Assembly (NCBI GenBank): GCA_014529385.2 | Contig: CM043953.1 | Coordinates: 83,890,342 to 83,954,341 of the forward strand | DNA: 64,000 bases | From: Adiantum capillus-veneris | Taxonomy: Eukaryota > Streptophyta > Polypodiopsida > Polypodiales > Pteridaceae | Reading direction: 5' to 3' | Shown here: positions 24,037 through 37,626 of the stretch, one piece after another | Numbering within the stretch: position 1 is the first letter of the stretch | Layout of the letters: the number at the start of each line of letters is the position of its first letter | Notes under the pieces: model-generated | The model's database searches: none | Told to the model about the DNA's origin: nothing | Seen by the model: the letters and a program-made list of their open reading frames with translations, nothing else | Made by a program: the position numbers and the translations under genes

Positions 24037-24295
24037 TCTTTGATAGCAGATATTCCCGATGCTAAAGACTCATTCATAGCTTTCATTCAAGCTACGGTAT
24101 CTACTAATACATTTGCGCTATGATTGTTCAATTGTACCCTGATGCGAAATTCTATTCCATCTAACCATTCTTCATCCATGGAAACTATATCATTCTATAA
24201 TTTCCATAGTTTGTCATCTAGTTCCAAAGTGTTGATGGGAATAGGTGTTTGTTGATTTTTTAAAGTAGCTTTCCTCTTGGTAGGTACTTCTTTAA

Positions 24296-27059
24296 TCAGT
24301 ATCCACTAATCCCATTAGCCATTGGTTCACCATCTAGAGTGGACAACTTAACTGCTCCACTTGGAGATACATATTCAATGATAAATGGTCCATTTCCCTT
24401 TTTCTTGAACTTGGTAATGTGTTGCTTAAGGGAGTATAATAAAACTATGTCCCCTTTTTTGAAGATTTTTGTGACTAGATGTGAATCAAAAGAATATTTT
24501 TGCTTCCTTTTTTGTGCATGGATGTGAGCTACAACTGTTAGCCTTTTCTCATCAAGCCTTTCTAAATCTTCAAGACTTTCTGACAATTTATGTCCGGTCC
24601 ACCTCAAGATCTTTTGCTTTTCTTAGTTCGGAAATAGAAATTTTATCGGTAGCATGACATCAAGACCATAAACAAGATTAAAGGGTGTAGCATTTACAGT
24701 TGATTTGAATGAAACTCTATAAGACCATAGAGCAACATGTAGATTCATTTTCCAATTAGTTTTTCCTGACTTAACCACTTTAGTAAATACCGAGCTAGGA
24801 ATTTTATTCGTCTCCTCAGCTTGTCCATTTGCTTTTGGATGATATGGAGAGGATTTGTTATGGATGATCATAAATTCATTTAGCAGATACTCACTTACCT
24901 CATTGAGGAAATGAGTTCCCCTATCATTGACAATTTCTATTGGTAGTCCATATCTTGTGAATACATTCTCATACAAGAATGCGGTTGTGGTTTTAACATC
25001 ATTCTTTTTGGTTTCCTTAGCCTCTGCCCACTTGGTCAAATAGTCCGTAGTTACAATGATATATTGAGATTGAGTTCTATAAGCAGGTGGTTGTATTGGT
25101 CTTCCAAAATCTATGTCCCATTTTGCAAAAGCTCTATCATCATTGGTCTTAAAAGGCATATTATCTACCTTGGTTTGGAATTTTTTCTTGTTGGCATGCA
25201 TCACACCTTTGAACATATTCCTTGGCATCTACAAAAAGTGTTGGCCACCATATGCCTGCCATTAAAATTACTCTAGCAATGATTTCACTAGAAAAGTGAC
25301 CTCTAGCTAATCCAGCATGTGCTTGTTTGAAAGTGGGTATATATTCATCTTTATTTGCACACTAATGCATATGTCGATCCTTTCCTCTCTAATGCAATTG
25401 GTTTCTAATAAGAACATAGTCTCTTGCTTCAGTTTAAATAGCTCTTTGGCAGCGTTTACTCATATCTTTTGAAAATGTTCTGCTTGATAATTAAGTAGCT
25501 AGATAGTTACTCCACTTAGTAACGAGTGATATTTGAAATAATGTCACATGAGGTATAGGCGTTTGTTTCTGGTATTGAGGAAAATCTTTCACAAACAAGT
25601 GAATATTACTCCTCATTGTTGGCCAAAATACTCCAAGTCTCAAGGTCTATTAAACACCATATGAGAGAGTTTGAGACTTTAGAGCCAATTTGGGAATCAT
25701 CGATGTCTTGAAGATTTGCCCATATGGACAAATCTCAAATTGTTTTGTATGGCCAAAGCATTCAACAAGGTAGTACTTGAAGAGCTTTTCCTAGCCATGC
25801 TCTCAAAACTTTGGCTAAGATTTGGCCATGTGGTCAAATCTTAAGATTTTTTTGAAAGTAAGAATTAGAAAATTTCCAAATTCACTAATATGGTGTTATT
25901 GCATATATAGTTTGGTCTTCCGCAAAGTGAATTCCTACTATGGTAATGTGTGCTTGGCTTAGTTATTGGGTTTTCTCCTCAGGATTAATACACAAAAGCA
26001 ATTTTCTATCCTGATTTCTTTTGTATAGCCTTCCAGCTAGTAATTGATACATAGCCGACTGCCCAATTAATCTTCGTGTAATCGGAAGTGGTATTTGAAA
26101 ATCCACTTGAGATATGTTCATCAATGAGACCATATTTTTTGACCAACGGGGTATCATTTCTACAGAGAATAGATATGCATTTGGTAAATCATCGTGTGTC
26201 CCTTTTGGTAGTTCTCTTGAAATAATCCTCGATAAATGGATTTGCTCTTTGGTGTGTGGTCCCCTTTTTTATAACTACAGTGAAATCAAATTTCAAAATA
26301 ATGATGAACCATCTCATTATTCTTTCTGTGTTGTATGGATTGTTGACTAAGTACAATAAAGCTTGGTGGTGCACAAAGAACACATATTGTTGGCTAATAG
26401 GTAATGTCTATACTTTTTTACGGCATTGATCATCCTTAATCCTTCTCTTTCTGTGGTTTTATAGGTTTTCTCTGCCACATTCAACTGTCCTACTAGCATA
26501 AGAAATAGGAAAATCAATTTTTCCATCTCTTGGCTGAGCTAATTTACATCTAATGGAAAAAATGGAAGCATCAACATGTATACGGAATATCTTCTTCCAA
26601 TCTGGTGCTTTCAATATCGGGGCTAAAGTGAGAACTTTTTTAAGCTTCATGAAGGATTCTTCACACTCATCATTCCATACAAAGAGTGTCACTGCTATAC
26701 ATGAATTTTGCAGTTATAGCATACATATAAATGAATCATCTGTAATATCTACAATGTTCCATGAAAGCGTGAACCCCTTTGACTGTTGTCAATCTAGGCA
26801 ATTCAACAATAACATGAATTTTATCTATATCAGTTGCTATGCCGTTTTTAGACACTATATGTCAAAGAATTTTTCCTTGTCTACCCATAAATGTGCACTT
26901 TTCAAGATTTGAGAAAATCCTATAAAGTCTACATTTTTCAAATATCTTTTTGAGATGTTCAAAATCATCAGCCCTGATTGATGAATGTACACATAAATCA
27001 TCCATATATACATTGAGAAGAGAGGGATTTCCTATCTTAGGATAGATAATCTTGATCAT
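24296..27059 (-). pseudogene. Ty3/gypsy pol remnant: RT, RNase H, integrase
   Basis: In order on the minus strand: reverse transcriptase YMDD block (LLNVYMDDLCVHSS) with LEKCTFM at 26862-27059; RT-RNase H linker (FVWNDECEESFMKLKKVLT, IFRIHVDASIF) at 26459-26692; RNase H end (FVHHQALLYLVNNPYN) at 26189-26383; integrase core at 24623-25228 with WDIDFGRP, TTDYLTKWAEA, IVNDRGTHF and PYHPKANGQAEETNK giving D, D and E; and a C-terminal domain (FKKGDIVLLYSLKQHITKF) at 24296-24607. Stops and gaps separate the parts, especially 25230-25960. The LTRs were not located. The integrase frame itself is open over 200 codons. Confidence 0.85.
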
Positions 27060-27142
27060 GTAGATGCAATGGGTATGATCGGAAAAAAGGATAAAGTTGA
27101 TGAGGGGATAGAGAGACCACCTTTGAGAAATGACCCTATAGT

Positions 27143-27518
27143 TAGGGGCTCACAACCCTAACAAGTGTAAAGTAATAAAAACATGCAGTGTAGGAATAGA
27201 GAGAACATGCAACTGCTCATTAAGTCATAGAGCTATGAAGTAAGAACACAAAGGACACCATGGAAGATGAAGAAAAAGTAATGCTGGATGTGTATTCCTC
27301 ATAAAACCCAAGATACACGCACAAAAGGCAATACAACTGCTGAATAACTAAAAATTGCACGACATCCCATGAACAATTGCCCCTCTTTCTATATGCCTAC
27401 CCAGGAAGATACAGCTACTTAGGCACTTATGTAATATGCCCTTCAAGTTCAAAGATTCAACCTTAGCTACAACCAAAAAGTAAGTAAAAGGTAACTACTG
27501 ACATGTTAGGTACTAACA
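27143..27518 (+). repeat. 5' LTR of the short element
   Basis: Shares long blocks with 29091-29470, for example 'ctgaataactaaaaattgca' and 'cgacatcccatgaacaa'. Confidence 0.65.
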
Positions 27519-27584
27519 CGTGGCACACCCGGTGGGCAATGTTTAACAAAATTTGTGAGGACCTACTATCCCTTAAGTAGAAAC

Positions 27585-28180
27585 ATCAAAATCACAATGA
27601 TCCTCTCCTTTAGCATACTTCTCCTTTTCATATGCACGTTTAGCATGAGTTGCAATGTCTAACTCCCCAATGTTTGCATCCACATCACCTGCTATAGTAG
27701 TCCTCATGAAAACCAACAACTTGAAGTTTTTTTATCTTAGAATCACTAATAGGCTGATAAAAATACAACTGAACATCATCATCACTAAGGTAATCATTAA
27801 ATGGATCTTCATACTTCTCTGAAATACTTTCAACCATTTATTGCAACCTTAATATCTACCTTACGATTGAGCTTTACTTCCTCTTCTTACTAGCTCCTCT
27901 ATTATGCCATTTGTGTGCACCATGAAGAAAATACAAAAAACCAATCTACATTTTCTTGAGCATTACACATGTCTTGATGACATGATGCATCATGAAAATT
28001 CTACATAATTTGATACAGCTCCCTACACACAACTTTGACATGCAATACTTGGCACAAACATCCTGTTTTTGACAAGGCTTACACATGTAAGGACATCACT
28101 TTCATAGTGCCTATATTTTTGACAAATTAGGAACCTTTTCTTCTTCTTCTTTTCCACCACAAAGAAAAGATCAAAGCAAT
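27585..28180 (-). pseudogene. Antisense Cys-rich or acidic coding fragment inside the short LTR element
   Basis: The minus strand carries a run of coding-like pieces in shifting frames: a basic, Cys-containing piece (KKRFLICQKYRHYESDVLTC), a Cys-rich piece (CAKYCMSKLCVGSCIKLC), then MVESISEKYEDPFNDYLSDD, and a C-terminus RTTIAGDVDANIGELDIAT to GEDHCDFDVST before TAA at about 27588. Not recognised. It may be a captured cellular exon set or retroelement debris. Confidence 0.3.
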
Positions 28181-29090
28181 CGAGAACAATAATAACGGCA
28201 TACTAAAAAAACCTTCAAAAGGCTACATAAAATTGTGTACTGCATAAAATTCATACTTTCATAAATTGAGAACTACCTATAGTAGCAATTTGTAATTTCT
28301 TGAATTGAACTGCAATTGATTTTGCAACAAGATGAACAAAATTTACACAATAAGTACACACAAGATGGGAGAGGCTGCACAGAGATTGCACAGGAAAGAT
28401 ATGTGGATTGAAAGATAAGCTAGGTGTCCTTGAAGGTAGAAACTGCAGTTGTCTTCTTGCCTCTAAAAGTGTTTGGGTTAGCAATAAATTAATCAATAGT
28501 CCCAAGAGTGGTTTTGGTATGGAAGGAGTTGTTTCTTGGCCTTCTCCCTTTGTAGGTAGTGTCTCCTATAGCCTATGTTCAAGTCCTTGTAGTTCAGTTC
28601 CCACCGCAATAGTTTGTACTCTTGCAGCTACCCCCTTATAGGTTCTTCTTTGTCATTTCTACCAAAATTTTCTTCCAACCTTCCCCTTGCAAAGAATTCT
28701 CCTCCATATAAAACTGTGTCATATAAGTGTTGTGGTACATTGAACCCTTGCTTTGACTCACTCATGCATTGCTTCTTCTCTAATGTCTTAAGTATTGTAC
28801 CAACACTTTCATTTCATACAAGTTGTAACATAAAGCAAATTGCAGGTACCAAAAGGTAAAAATGATGTAACTACCTTGTTAGCAATTGCAATTTTGATTT
28901 CTCCTTGCAGCTTTGGGAAGAACTCATCCAAGAACTTTGTTGCATATTTCTCAGACTCTTCATGCAGGGTTATCTAATTCAAAGATTCCATTAGGTGGTC
29001 TGTGTCGGTGAACATGTCAACAGCCTGATGTCTTTGTGAATTCCATATGGTTCAAGATGAGTTCAAAATAATCACAAGATCGCCAAAGTG

Positions 29091-29470
29091 CTAGGGCTCA
29101 CAACCCCAACAAGTGTACAATAATAAAAACATGCAGTGTATCAAGAGAGAGAATATGCAACAGCTACTCATTAAGTCATAGAACTGTCAAGTAAAAACAT
29201 AGAGAACACCATGGAAGATGAAGGAAAAGTACTGCTAGCTATGTATTCCTCATAAACCCCAAGATACGCATACAAAAGGTAGTACAGATGCTGAATAACT
29301 AAAAATTGCACGACATCCCATGAACAACTTCCCCTCTCACTATATGCCTACCTAGGCAAATACAACCACTCAGGCACTTAGGTAAATACTCCCTTAAGGC
29401 TCAAATCTTTAGCCTTAGTTACAACCAAAAAGTAATTCAAAGGTAACTATTGACATGTCAGGTACTAACA
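29091..29470 (+). repeat. 3' LTR of the short element
   Basis: Partner of 27143-27518; begins with TGCTAGGGCTCACAACCC. Confidence 0.65.
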
Positions 29471-29749
29471 CCTACCACCAAGTTCATAGCCATAGAAGAG
29501 ATTGAGAGAAGTGCTTAGTGATGATCCTATTATGGGATTATAAAAAAATTTGACTAAAGAGGAAGATAATTATTAAATCAGGGAAGATGTTATCCCAAAA
29601 GACTGACATGCATCAAGAGGATGTACATATACATCTATCACTTTGGAATGGGAAAACAACCTATTATGGTAGACCATACGAAGCAAGTAGTGCTAGATGT
29701 GACTACTAGATAAATACCAAGAGCTATACCTAGAGCACCATTCTCTAGG

Positions 29750-31830
29750 GTGTATGAGGAACATTTCCCAAGAGCTCCAAGAGTGACAAGATATGACGTT
29801 GAATCAAGGCCTCTACGTATGTCTCAAGTTTTCAAAATGCATGGTATCAAGTATAATGGATCAAGGGATCCCCATGCACATTTAAAATCCTTTGAACAAG
29901 TGTTGGGAGCTGAAAATGGCACAAATTTGCAAATTTAGTTTGAAGGGCTTTGGTTAACCTTGGAAGCCACAGCCCTTACATGGTTCTAACATTTGTAAAA
30001 AGAAGACTACGGAAATATAGAAGCTCGATTGCAAGATCTAGTGGAGGAGTTTTTTGTGAATGTTATGAGGCACAATACACTATTTCAAATTCATTCTTTC
30101 AAGAAGAAAGATAACAAGAAACTATAAGAGGTTGCCTTGCAATTCAAGCAATATGTTGAAAGATGTCCACCATGAGAGAAACCTTAGGAGGACAACAAAA
30201 GTAGTGTTGATCATTTAAGGTATTAAGAACAAGCACCTTAACACTAGAATGGTAACAGGACACTTTTATGTCCTTGGACACTTTTGTGTCCTGTTAAGTG
30301 ACCATTTTTCTTGAATTATTTGAAGAGTATGAAAATGAATTTCTAGGTGCTATATATCCACAAAGTTGCCTTATGAGCTGAAAAAAACTTAGCATTTTTT
30401 TTTGGAGTATCGATATCACCATTAACCTTACTCTTGCACAACATTTTTTAACCTAAGCTGTGTGAAAAAACGGGTCCTTTTTTGGCTTTTTTTCAATTTT
30501 TGGCAACTATACCACTCTAAAATTCATGTTTGTGAGGTTTAGATGGCTAGAGGTTAGGCCTTCATAGTTCTCAACATGTTTTGATGCTTGTAGGGACAGC
30601 TAAGTGTTAAAATTGAAAGTTATGACCAATTTACAAGAATTGCATAATCCTGTTGTTTAGCTAAAATTAACACTTTTATGATCTTTTTGGTGGCTTTCTT
30701 GATATCCAAATTCAATTTTGATTGTGTAAGTGTAATGTAGAATACGATACATTTTAGAGTAGCAAATATAACTTTCTCAATATTGCTACTTTCTTAGGCC
30801 AATTGTGTGTATTTTGTAGGTAGTAACCATATCTAATCATAGACTACAAACTTGGCTAGATATTGAGTAGTTTCTATGGGTTTCTAGAGGTCATAATGCT
30901 AAACCCAGTTTTTTCATGTTTGCTGTATTTAACACTTTATCATTGCCCCCAAGGTTCCAATTGTAAGAGAAGCATTATCCTTTTGACATGCTCCATGGCT
31001 CCTTTTGAATCCAAAGCCCCAAAGGGAACTAAGAAAACATGTATATAGTATCTCCATTGAGCGTGACTATAAAAACTTTGATGATAGGTCCACAGAATGG
31101 CAAAAATGAAACTTTTTTGTATCTATTTCTTTTTCCCAAAACAAAAATTAGTGAGGTAAAAGTAACCATATGTTTTGGTCACCAACCCATTGAAGTTAAC
31201 GCGGCATTTTATCTCATGTCCTACAAAAATCACCACTCTTACTTATATGCAATCAACCATAAGAAATTGTTGTTTTGGGAAAAATAAACTGGTCCATCAA
31301 CTTTGGAGGCTTGTAGTGACCAAGGGATGAGAAAAAATACAAGTTTCTCATTTTTTCCATCTGTAGTAGTTATTGAACTATAAGCTCATGAAAGGATTTT
31401 TCAAAATGAGTGGATCTACGATGGTTTTGGATTTTTTTCCCAAAACCCTGAAAGGACACTTTTATGTCCTGTTCAGGTTACCATTCTAGTGTTAAGAAGG
31501 ATTTGCACTTGAAAAAGTGTGCTTATTTAGATGAGGTTTATGAGTTTGAGAAGTTATCTATTTAGTAGACAATTGCAAGATATATGGAGAGGTACCAAAG
31601 GATATGGACTATACCTTTGATGACTACTGTTCTATAGCTAGTGATGCAAATAAACCAAGGATGACATCGCTATAGAAACAATGAGTGAGTATTAAGAAGC
31701 TTGTTGATGAGCTTATGAAGAGAATGAATCAGATTTTGAAGTTCAAAACCAAAGACATCTTACCTCTAGTAATAACACAAAAGGTACTCTACATGAGAAT
31801 AAGAAGCAAGATTAAAGACATAACCATGTG
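29750..31830 (+). pseudogene. Degenerate gypsy gag interrupted by a TTAA element
   Basis: 29750-29938 reads SQVFKMHGIKYNGSRDPHAH then LKSFEQVLGAENGTN, the start of a plant gypsy capsid domain. After a TAG it continues FEGLWLTLEATALTWF and later QDLVEEFFVNV. Coding-like sequence resumes past the inserted element (LHLKKCAYLDEVYEFEKL near 31505, and SIKKLVDELMKRMNQILKF near 31690). Several stops. The fragment is independent of the short LTR element to its left. Confidence 0.55.
30242..31491. mobile_element. TTAA-flanked, piggyBac-like element, copy 2
   Basis: 1,250 bp between TTAA at 30238-30241 and 31492-31495. Ends are CACTAGAATGGTAACAGGAC and, reversed, CACTAGAATGGTAACCTGAA, more alike than in the other copies. 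The subterminal GGACACTTTTATGTCC lies near both ends. The interior matches copy 1 through blocks such as 'tgtgaaaaaacgggtcct' and 'catgctccatggctcctt'. No transposase ORF. Confidence 0.88.
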
Positions 31831-32199
31831 TGTATGTGTAAGTATGTTTATATATCAATAAAATGGGATCCTCAATTGGTTAAATGAAGAAACCTTTGAA
31901 GTTTTAAGAGCTTTTTGGTTTGAGAATTCAGATTAAAATGAAACATGTATTGAAACTAGGGATTGGGGGTGGACAAATAGAGAGCAACTAACAAGGTGAG
32001 AAGTGAATCTTTTGCTTTATGCTCGCAAGTAGTCCCAAAAAATTCAAATACAATGTTTATCAAGTCATCCCAAAAAGCCCCTTGGGTGCTATTGAATGAA
32101 TGAGCGTTATGAAGCAAATAAGTAGTGTAATCCGTATATGACTATTAAAATTGAGAATTCAATCAACTTGGAGAGAGATAAGCTTCTGATTGTCCTTAA

Positions 32200-33516
32200 C
32201 ACTAGTTCTCTAATTGGACACTTAAGTGTCCTGAGACACTAAAGTGTCCTGTTTCCTTCCAAGTTTAGGCACTTTATTTGTCAAGCTGGAAATAAATGTT
32301 TTATACCTTGCTTCTACCATAGGTTGGTCATGAGGGAAAGAAAACACTTGATTTTTCTCCATGTCTAAATACAATCCATGTGGATAGAATTCTGGTAAGT
32401 TCTAAGTCATAAATTTTAGTAAAATTTCAAGCTATTTTGCCAAAAAAATCATAAAATTATTATATTTTTTTGTAGAGATGGCCCTTTATATGTTTATAAA
32501 AGCCAAGTGTTAGCATTTAGTGTTACAAAACAATGGAATGCACTTTGAAGACAAGTTTCCAAGTCACATGCAAGTTCTAGACATAATTTCATACTTGAGC
32601 ACGTGCTGAATTAGAGCATAATTTTCGTCTTCCAAAGCTCCCCTCATGCAATTGGGGCTATTCTAGTGCACTTTGACACAACTACAAATGACTTTATATC
32701 TTGAAACCAAGAAACTACATATTTTTTGGGCTCTCTAACTCAATTATATCTCGTTGCTTGAACTGTATCTTGAATTTTTTATCGTGGAAAAACTCTTGAA
32801 AATATTGAGTTCTCCATATAACATTAAAACCAAGGTTTTGGGCACCCCAATTGTGTATGTACCATGTACTTTGATACATTTAGTTGATCTACGTAGAAAT
32901 TTTGATATTATTTGAGGTTTTAAATGCTTATGTCTCAAGAAAGAAAATATCAAAGTTCTCTCTTATTCTATTTTGAATATTTAAAATAATCCAATAATTG
33001 TTGCATATCAAATCCCTTCTATTTTCCACCTTGAGTCCTAGATGGAAAGGGTAAGCAATGCATCACTTTCTTAAACTCACAAATACATCAAAAATATATT
33101 TTTCTTTGTATACAATAAATATGCTTGAAATGGCTATATCAAACACATAGAACTTTCCATTATTTTATATACTCCCAAATCAATTTTTTTGCACACGAAA
33201 CTTTCAATTATCTATAGCAAAATTGTGGAAAAGAGACCTAAAATTTTCTACAAGGTTACTTCATTTTTTCTTGACCTTATAAAGTCGATTTCTTAAAACC
33301 ATCAATCGTAGTTTTACGAGGGTCAACATGATGAGTATAGTTCTTGATCATGGTAGATTCTAAAATGCAAGGTTATATTTTTAAAAGACCCTCTAACCAA
33401 CATATTTAACAATATCAAGAGGGTGTTCTTAAATAAACTGTCTAATGCAAGTAGCATTTAATTTAAATTTGTAAAAAAAGAACACTTATGTGTCTTGTTT
33501 TGGTACCAAACTAGTG
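32200..33516. mobile_element. TTAA-flanked, piggyBac-like element, copy 3 (diverged)
   Basis: 1,317 bp between TTAA at 32196-32199 and 33517-33520. Ends are CACTAGTTCTCTAATTGGAC and, reversed, CACTAGTTTGGTACCAAAAC. The left subterminal palindrome is a perfect GGACACTTAAGTGTCC, followed by a second GACACTAAAGTGTCC; the right has an AACACTTATGTGTC form. The interior is not obviously alike to copies 1 and 2, so this is a sister subfamily. Confidence 0.78.
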
Positions 33517-33520
33517 TTAA

Positions 33521-34110
33521 GAGCTAACCTTATGATTCTCCTTAAGAGCTACATGGCAAAAGCTAGGACCCACAACCTCCATGCATTTTGGTTCCCTATC
33601 ACGATGCAATTTTTTATACCTAAACTTAAGTTAAGAAGCATAAGCTTGATGGGCCCAAATTTTGTTTCTTAGGTTTGGAGACACCATTTTGCTATTTGTT
33701 TGCCACTTTGTCACATCGTTTAAGCATTTTAAAAGTGCATTTTTCTATCTGACTACCACTATCTTAGATCTTGAATCCATGAAAACTCGCCGCCCATTAG
33801 CTTTGTTGCACATCTCACTTAGAATTTTTGAGAGGGCAGTGCCCTTTGGTGCACCAAGCATCACATGAGCCTTCTCATATACCCCAATAGCCCTCGGCGG
33901 CACTTCCCCCCACTAGGTGGCCTTGCTCTCAATAAAAAGGGGAGGGGATCCTATGGACAACCCCATGTATACACCACCCTTGGGATCCACCAAAAACCCA
34001 ATGCACTAACAGGAACCACCAGGGTGATTGCCATCAAGTGTTGAGATCCACTCACACAGTGCCCTAGGTATCATGCACACCGGCATGAGGGGGAGGGGAG
34101 AGATCCATTG
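33521..34110. other. Unassigned region
   Basis: No supported gene or repeat before the (TC)n array. Confidence 0.45.

Positions 34111-34112
<2 letters not shown>

Positions 34113-34196
<84 letters not shown>
34113..34196. repeat. (TC)42 microsatellite
   Basis: Uninterrupted TC dinucleotide array. Confidence 0.95.
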
Positions 34197-34200
<4 letters not shown>

Positions 34201-34324
34201 AATGAGGATCTCTTCGGGATCCCTCCTCCATACAACTTCAAAAAATCCATTTACCCACATGAAAAAACTCCCTTTGAGTACCTCTTTAACCTTCTCTAGT
34301 TTTTTGCTTAGTCGTTGGACCAAG

Positions 34325-34522
34325 AGTCTTGCTTACCCTCTTTAACCCCCATCATCTACTTTATATTTTGAGTTCCCCATGGCCTTAAATGTGTTCCCAA
34401 ACTTGGCACACCATGGAAGGCCATGGGCTGAGAGTCTCTCTTACCCTCTTTAACCCCCCTCATCTACTCTATATTCTAGGTTCCCCATGGCCTGCAATGG
34501 TGTGCCCAAACTTGGCAAGAAG
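34325..34522. repeat. Tandem duplication, period about 107 bp
   Basis: The unit with 'taccctctttaacccc', 'catctact', 'gttccccatggcct' and 'cccaaacttggca' occurs twice in a row with about 85 percent identity. Confidence 0.75.
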
Positions 34523-35599
34523 TCACCTATTCCTACTTTCCTAGCAACTTCTCTCACCACCCTAGATCCCAATCGACAAACTGTTGGCTTTGAAGGGCCC
34601 CACATAATGCATATAACCCTTGAGAACCTTGGAAAGACAAAAAAGTCTCCTGATTGCATGCTTAAGCCGATAAAAATACACTAGAACTGGCCCTCTCAAA
34701 AACTTCATCGACCCATAACTTGCCCATATGAGCTTCAATTGATGATTTGACAAGACCAACATACACCACAATTTGAGCACTTCAAGCCTATCCATTTTCA
34801 TCATCTCTAGCCATCCATCTGCACTTGCCCAGTCGAGCAAGGGTTTGTAAAGCACTCTATATTTTTACTGCAATAACTTTCACACCGTAGCTTTGATTGA
34901 GGAGCCGTGTGGACCATCTTGAAAAGTACTTTGAGGACCACACATTTCTATCACTTTGGACACCTTGAGTAGCCAGTTTGATTATCCCATCATGGAGCCC
35001 TTTTTGGCCTCAAGAACCATCATGAATATACATTTCTAGATATCCCTAGCTACCCTAGACCCTTACACTTTCTTAGCACTCTTGTTTGCATCTACAGACA
35101 CCATTAGCCCTGCTTTGCACTGTTCACATAGCCGACCATTTTTGTCTACTCCATCATTGCCTAACCCCCTTTGTTGAACATTTATATTCCACCAAAGAAA
35201 TTCATTGAACGCGAAACTGCCACACAGAACAAACAACTACGAAAATTGAAGTAACAACAACTGTATGTATAGAGTAGCACAAGGCTCTATTCCCATTTCA
35301 CATTTCCTCTCTTTATGTGGGTTGCCCAACCCCCTTGATCACAATTTGATGCACATATGACACTAGCCCTCTTTTGAAGTATAGCTTAAGTTGCACACCA
35401 TTCATCATGTGCCTAAGAAACTTGCTATTTTTTTGCATCTATTGACAGGTCCCATTTGGCAAAAGCTTTGTGCACTTTGTATCTACTTGTCCACCTCTTT
35501 TTTTAATTCTTTTGGAAATCAAAATCAAGGTAACTTTCATATTTTATCACCAAATTGTCTTCCTCTGTCTCTCTATCTAGCTAGTTTTCATTAAACTTC

Positions 35600-37480
35600 G
35601 TGACGTGCTTCTCCCACTTCTTTACATAGAGCTCTGTTTCCACCTCTTTGTTCACCTATAAGGCTTCAAGACCAATATTTTGGTCCTTCAAAACATCCTG
35701 TTGAGTGGCACCTTGTAAGATGTCCTATATGCCCATAAACACTTCTCAAGGTTAGCTTTCCACTCTATTTCCTACTTGCACACATAGTTTGTAAGCATCT
35801 TGATGATATTTTCATTTCACTCTCCACTAGACCATTGCATTGGGGATGGTAGGGTGTCAAAAACCAATGTTGAATGCCCAAATTTTTAGTAATGCACACA
35901 TCAGCTTACTTTGAAATCCTTCACCTCGATAATTAATGAGCACCCAAGGCACTACAAAATGGCAATAGATACAATTAAAAATGAATTGAGACATTGTATG
36001 AGCATTCACCTCTTAAATTGCCTTGGCCTTGGCCTCACCCCACCTTGTAAGGTAGTCAATGGTTACAAAAATATACTTACAACTCGTAGACTTAGGGAGT
36101 GGAGCAATGGCATCCAAACCCCACTTCTCAAAAGCATTTTGGGCTATGGTATCCCCATGTGTCTCGGCTAATAGTCATCTTTCACCCATGGTCTGATACT
36201 CATGGAAAGTCCTGCACCAATAGTGCAAATCCTATACAATAAAGGCCACCAGGCACCTACTGTAAGAATCCAAAATAGTACCTGATCTTTACCTTGACAT
36301 TGTGGCTCTCTTCATGACATTGCTCCAAAACCATGCCAGTCTCTTCTTTGCAAAGCACCCTCCTCAACGCTCCATCTTTTCCATATGTCATTAGATCATC
36401 ACCTATCAATGCAAACCTGCAAGCCTTCTGCACAATTCTTCTCTTTTTCAGCTTGGAGAGAGCTTGGAGAAAATCTCCAAACATTGGCCAATGCTCAAAA
36501 AGTCATATATCTCCTTCAAGGTCTCCCTACATGCATATGTGGTAGGCACCACATACAAAGTTGTTACATGCACATATACCCGACTACTAGCTAGCGGATC
36601 CGCTTCCTATTTCTGCTCTCTCTTGACATGCTTGAATTGTGGGGTTTCAAAGAGCTTCAATGGATTCTTGATGGGGAAAAAACCAATGCTTAAGGGAATT
36701 TCTTTTTACCTACCATTGGCCTAATAGTTGCTTGTTGATGACCACAACAATGCATCACCTTTCACCAGTAGCCTGGAAATGTTGAAATCCACACATTGCT
36801 TCAGCTTTAAATGCAGAGCTAAGTAATCCACTTCATTGTAGGTGTGGACCCTCTCAAGTTCATAATCCTTGGAAAAAGTAACGTTACCATGTGTATCCTG
36901 GATCATCAACCCACCTCCTTCTTTTTGCAATGCTCTCCTATAGGCTCCATCAATCCACATCACAAAAGCATCTTCTAGATTAGGCTCCTCTCTAACTTCA
37001 TATCACACCACTCTTGCATCTCCATCACTCACTTCATAATATGTTTTCATTGCCTAAAAAGTAGCAGCACCTCACATAATATATTTTGAGATGTCGGCAC
37101 ATAACACTTGAAATTGATCAGGTGTACTTTAATCTTCCTACAAATTAAAACCAAATCCATCAACCATTACTCCACTTTAGTGTATGCTATCTCCCCAAGA
37201 CTTATCACCCTACTCTCAAAGTAGATGGGCTTGTAGTTTCTTCCCATCTTTTGTAACCACACCAGAACAATAACAACAATATTCTCATTGTCATGTCAAT
37301 ATATAAGTCATCCTCACAATTTGGAGGACACACCCTTGATAAAGGACAAAGGATCTCTTTCACCCTATCAAAAGCTTTTTGCACCTCTTCATTCCATGGA
37401 AAACCATGAACTTGCTAGGCTATCCTTCTAAGAGGGTACACATATTGCAAAAGCATAAAAGAAAAATAGGACAAGTATTT
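35600..37480 (-). pseudogene. Ty3/gypsy pol remnant (RNase H, integrase), minus strand
   Basis: From right to left: an RT/RNase H start with PWNEEVQKAFDRV near 37390; an RVT_3-type RNase H (MMWIDGAYRRALQKEGGGL, ISRLLVKGDALLW) at 36721-36963; an H2C2 zinc-binding integrase start (CRFALIGDDLMTYGKDGAL then VLEQCHEE) at 36257-36484; and an integrase core start (KWGLDAIAPLPKSTSCKYIF, VTIDYLTRWGEAKA) near 36130-36010, followed by decayed remains. An RVT_3-type second RNase H is typical of the plant Tat-type gypsy lineage. Stops throughout; not functional. Confidence 0.7.
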
Positions 37481-37626
37481 TAGTTTTTGCACAAACAAAT
37501 ACAAACCTTGAGCACTTGACTGAGTTTCCATCCAAGTTTTTTTCCAAACATTATGATCAAATAAGGGTAAAAAAGAGTTTTTCTCACTAGAGAAATCTCA
37601 AAGAAGGTGCAAATCCTGCTGCTCAA

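Larger units (their letters stand above)
27143..29470 (+). mobile_element. Short LTR element (TRIM-like, 2.3 kb)
   Basis: Direct repeats of about 378 bp at 27143-27518 and 29091-29470 enclose 1.57 kb. Both end in GGTACTAACA. Right after the left repeat comes TGGCACACCCGGTGGGCA, a plausible primer site resembling the TGGCGCCGTCTGTGGGA type of plant gypsy elements, which orients the element to the plus strand. No gag or pol is present inside. The interior instead has a decayed antisense coding segment. Repeats differ at many positions, so it is old. Confidence 0.6.

Noticed and set aside
27585-28180. Similarity of the Cys-rich piece to the CXC/pre-SET region of Enhancer-of-zeste proteins
   Set aside because: Cys spacing fits only loosely, frames shift, and no SET motif follows; kept as unrecognised.
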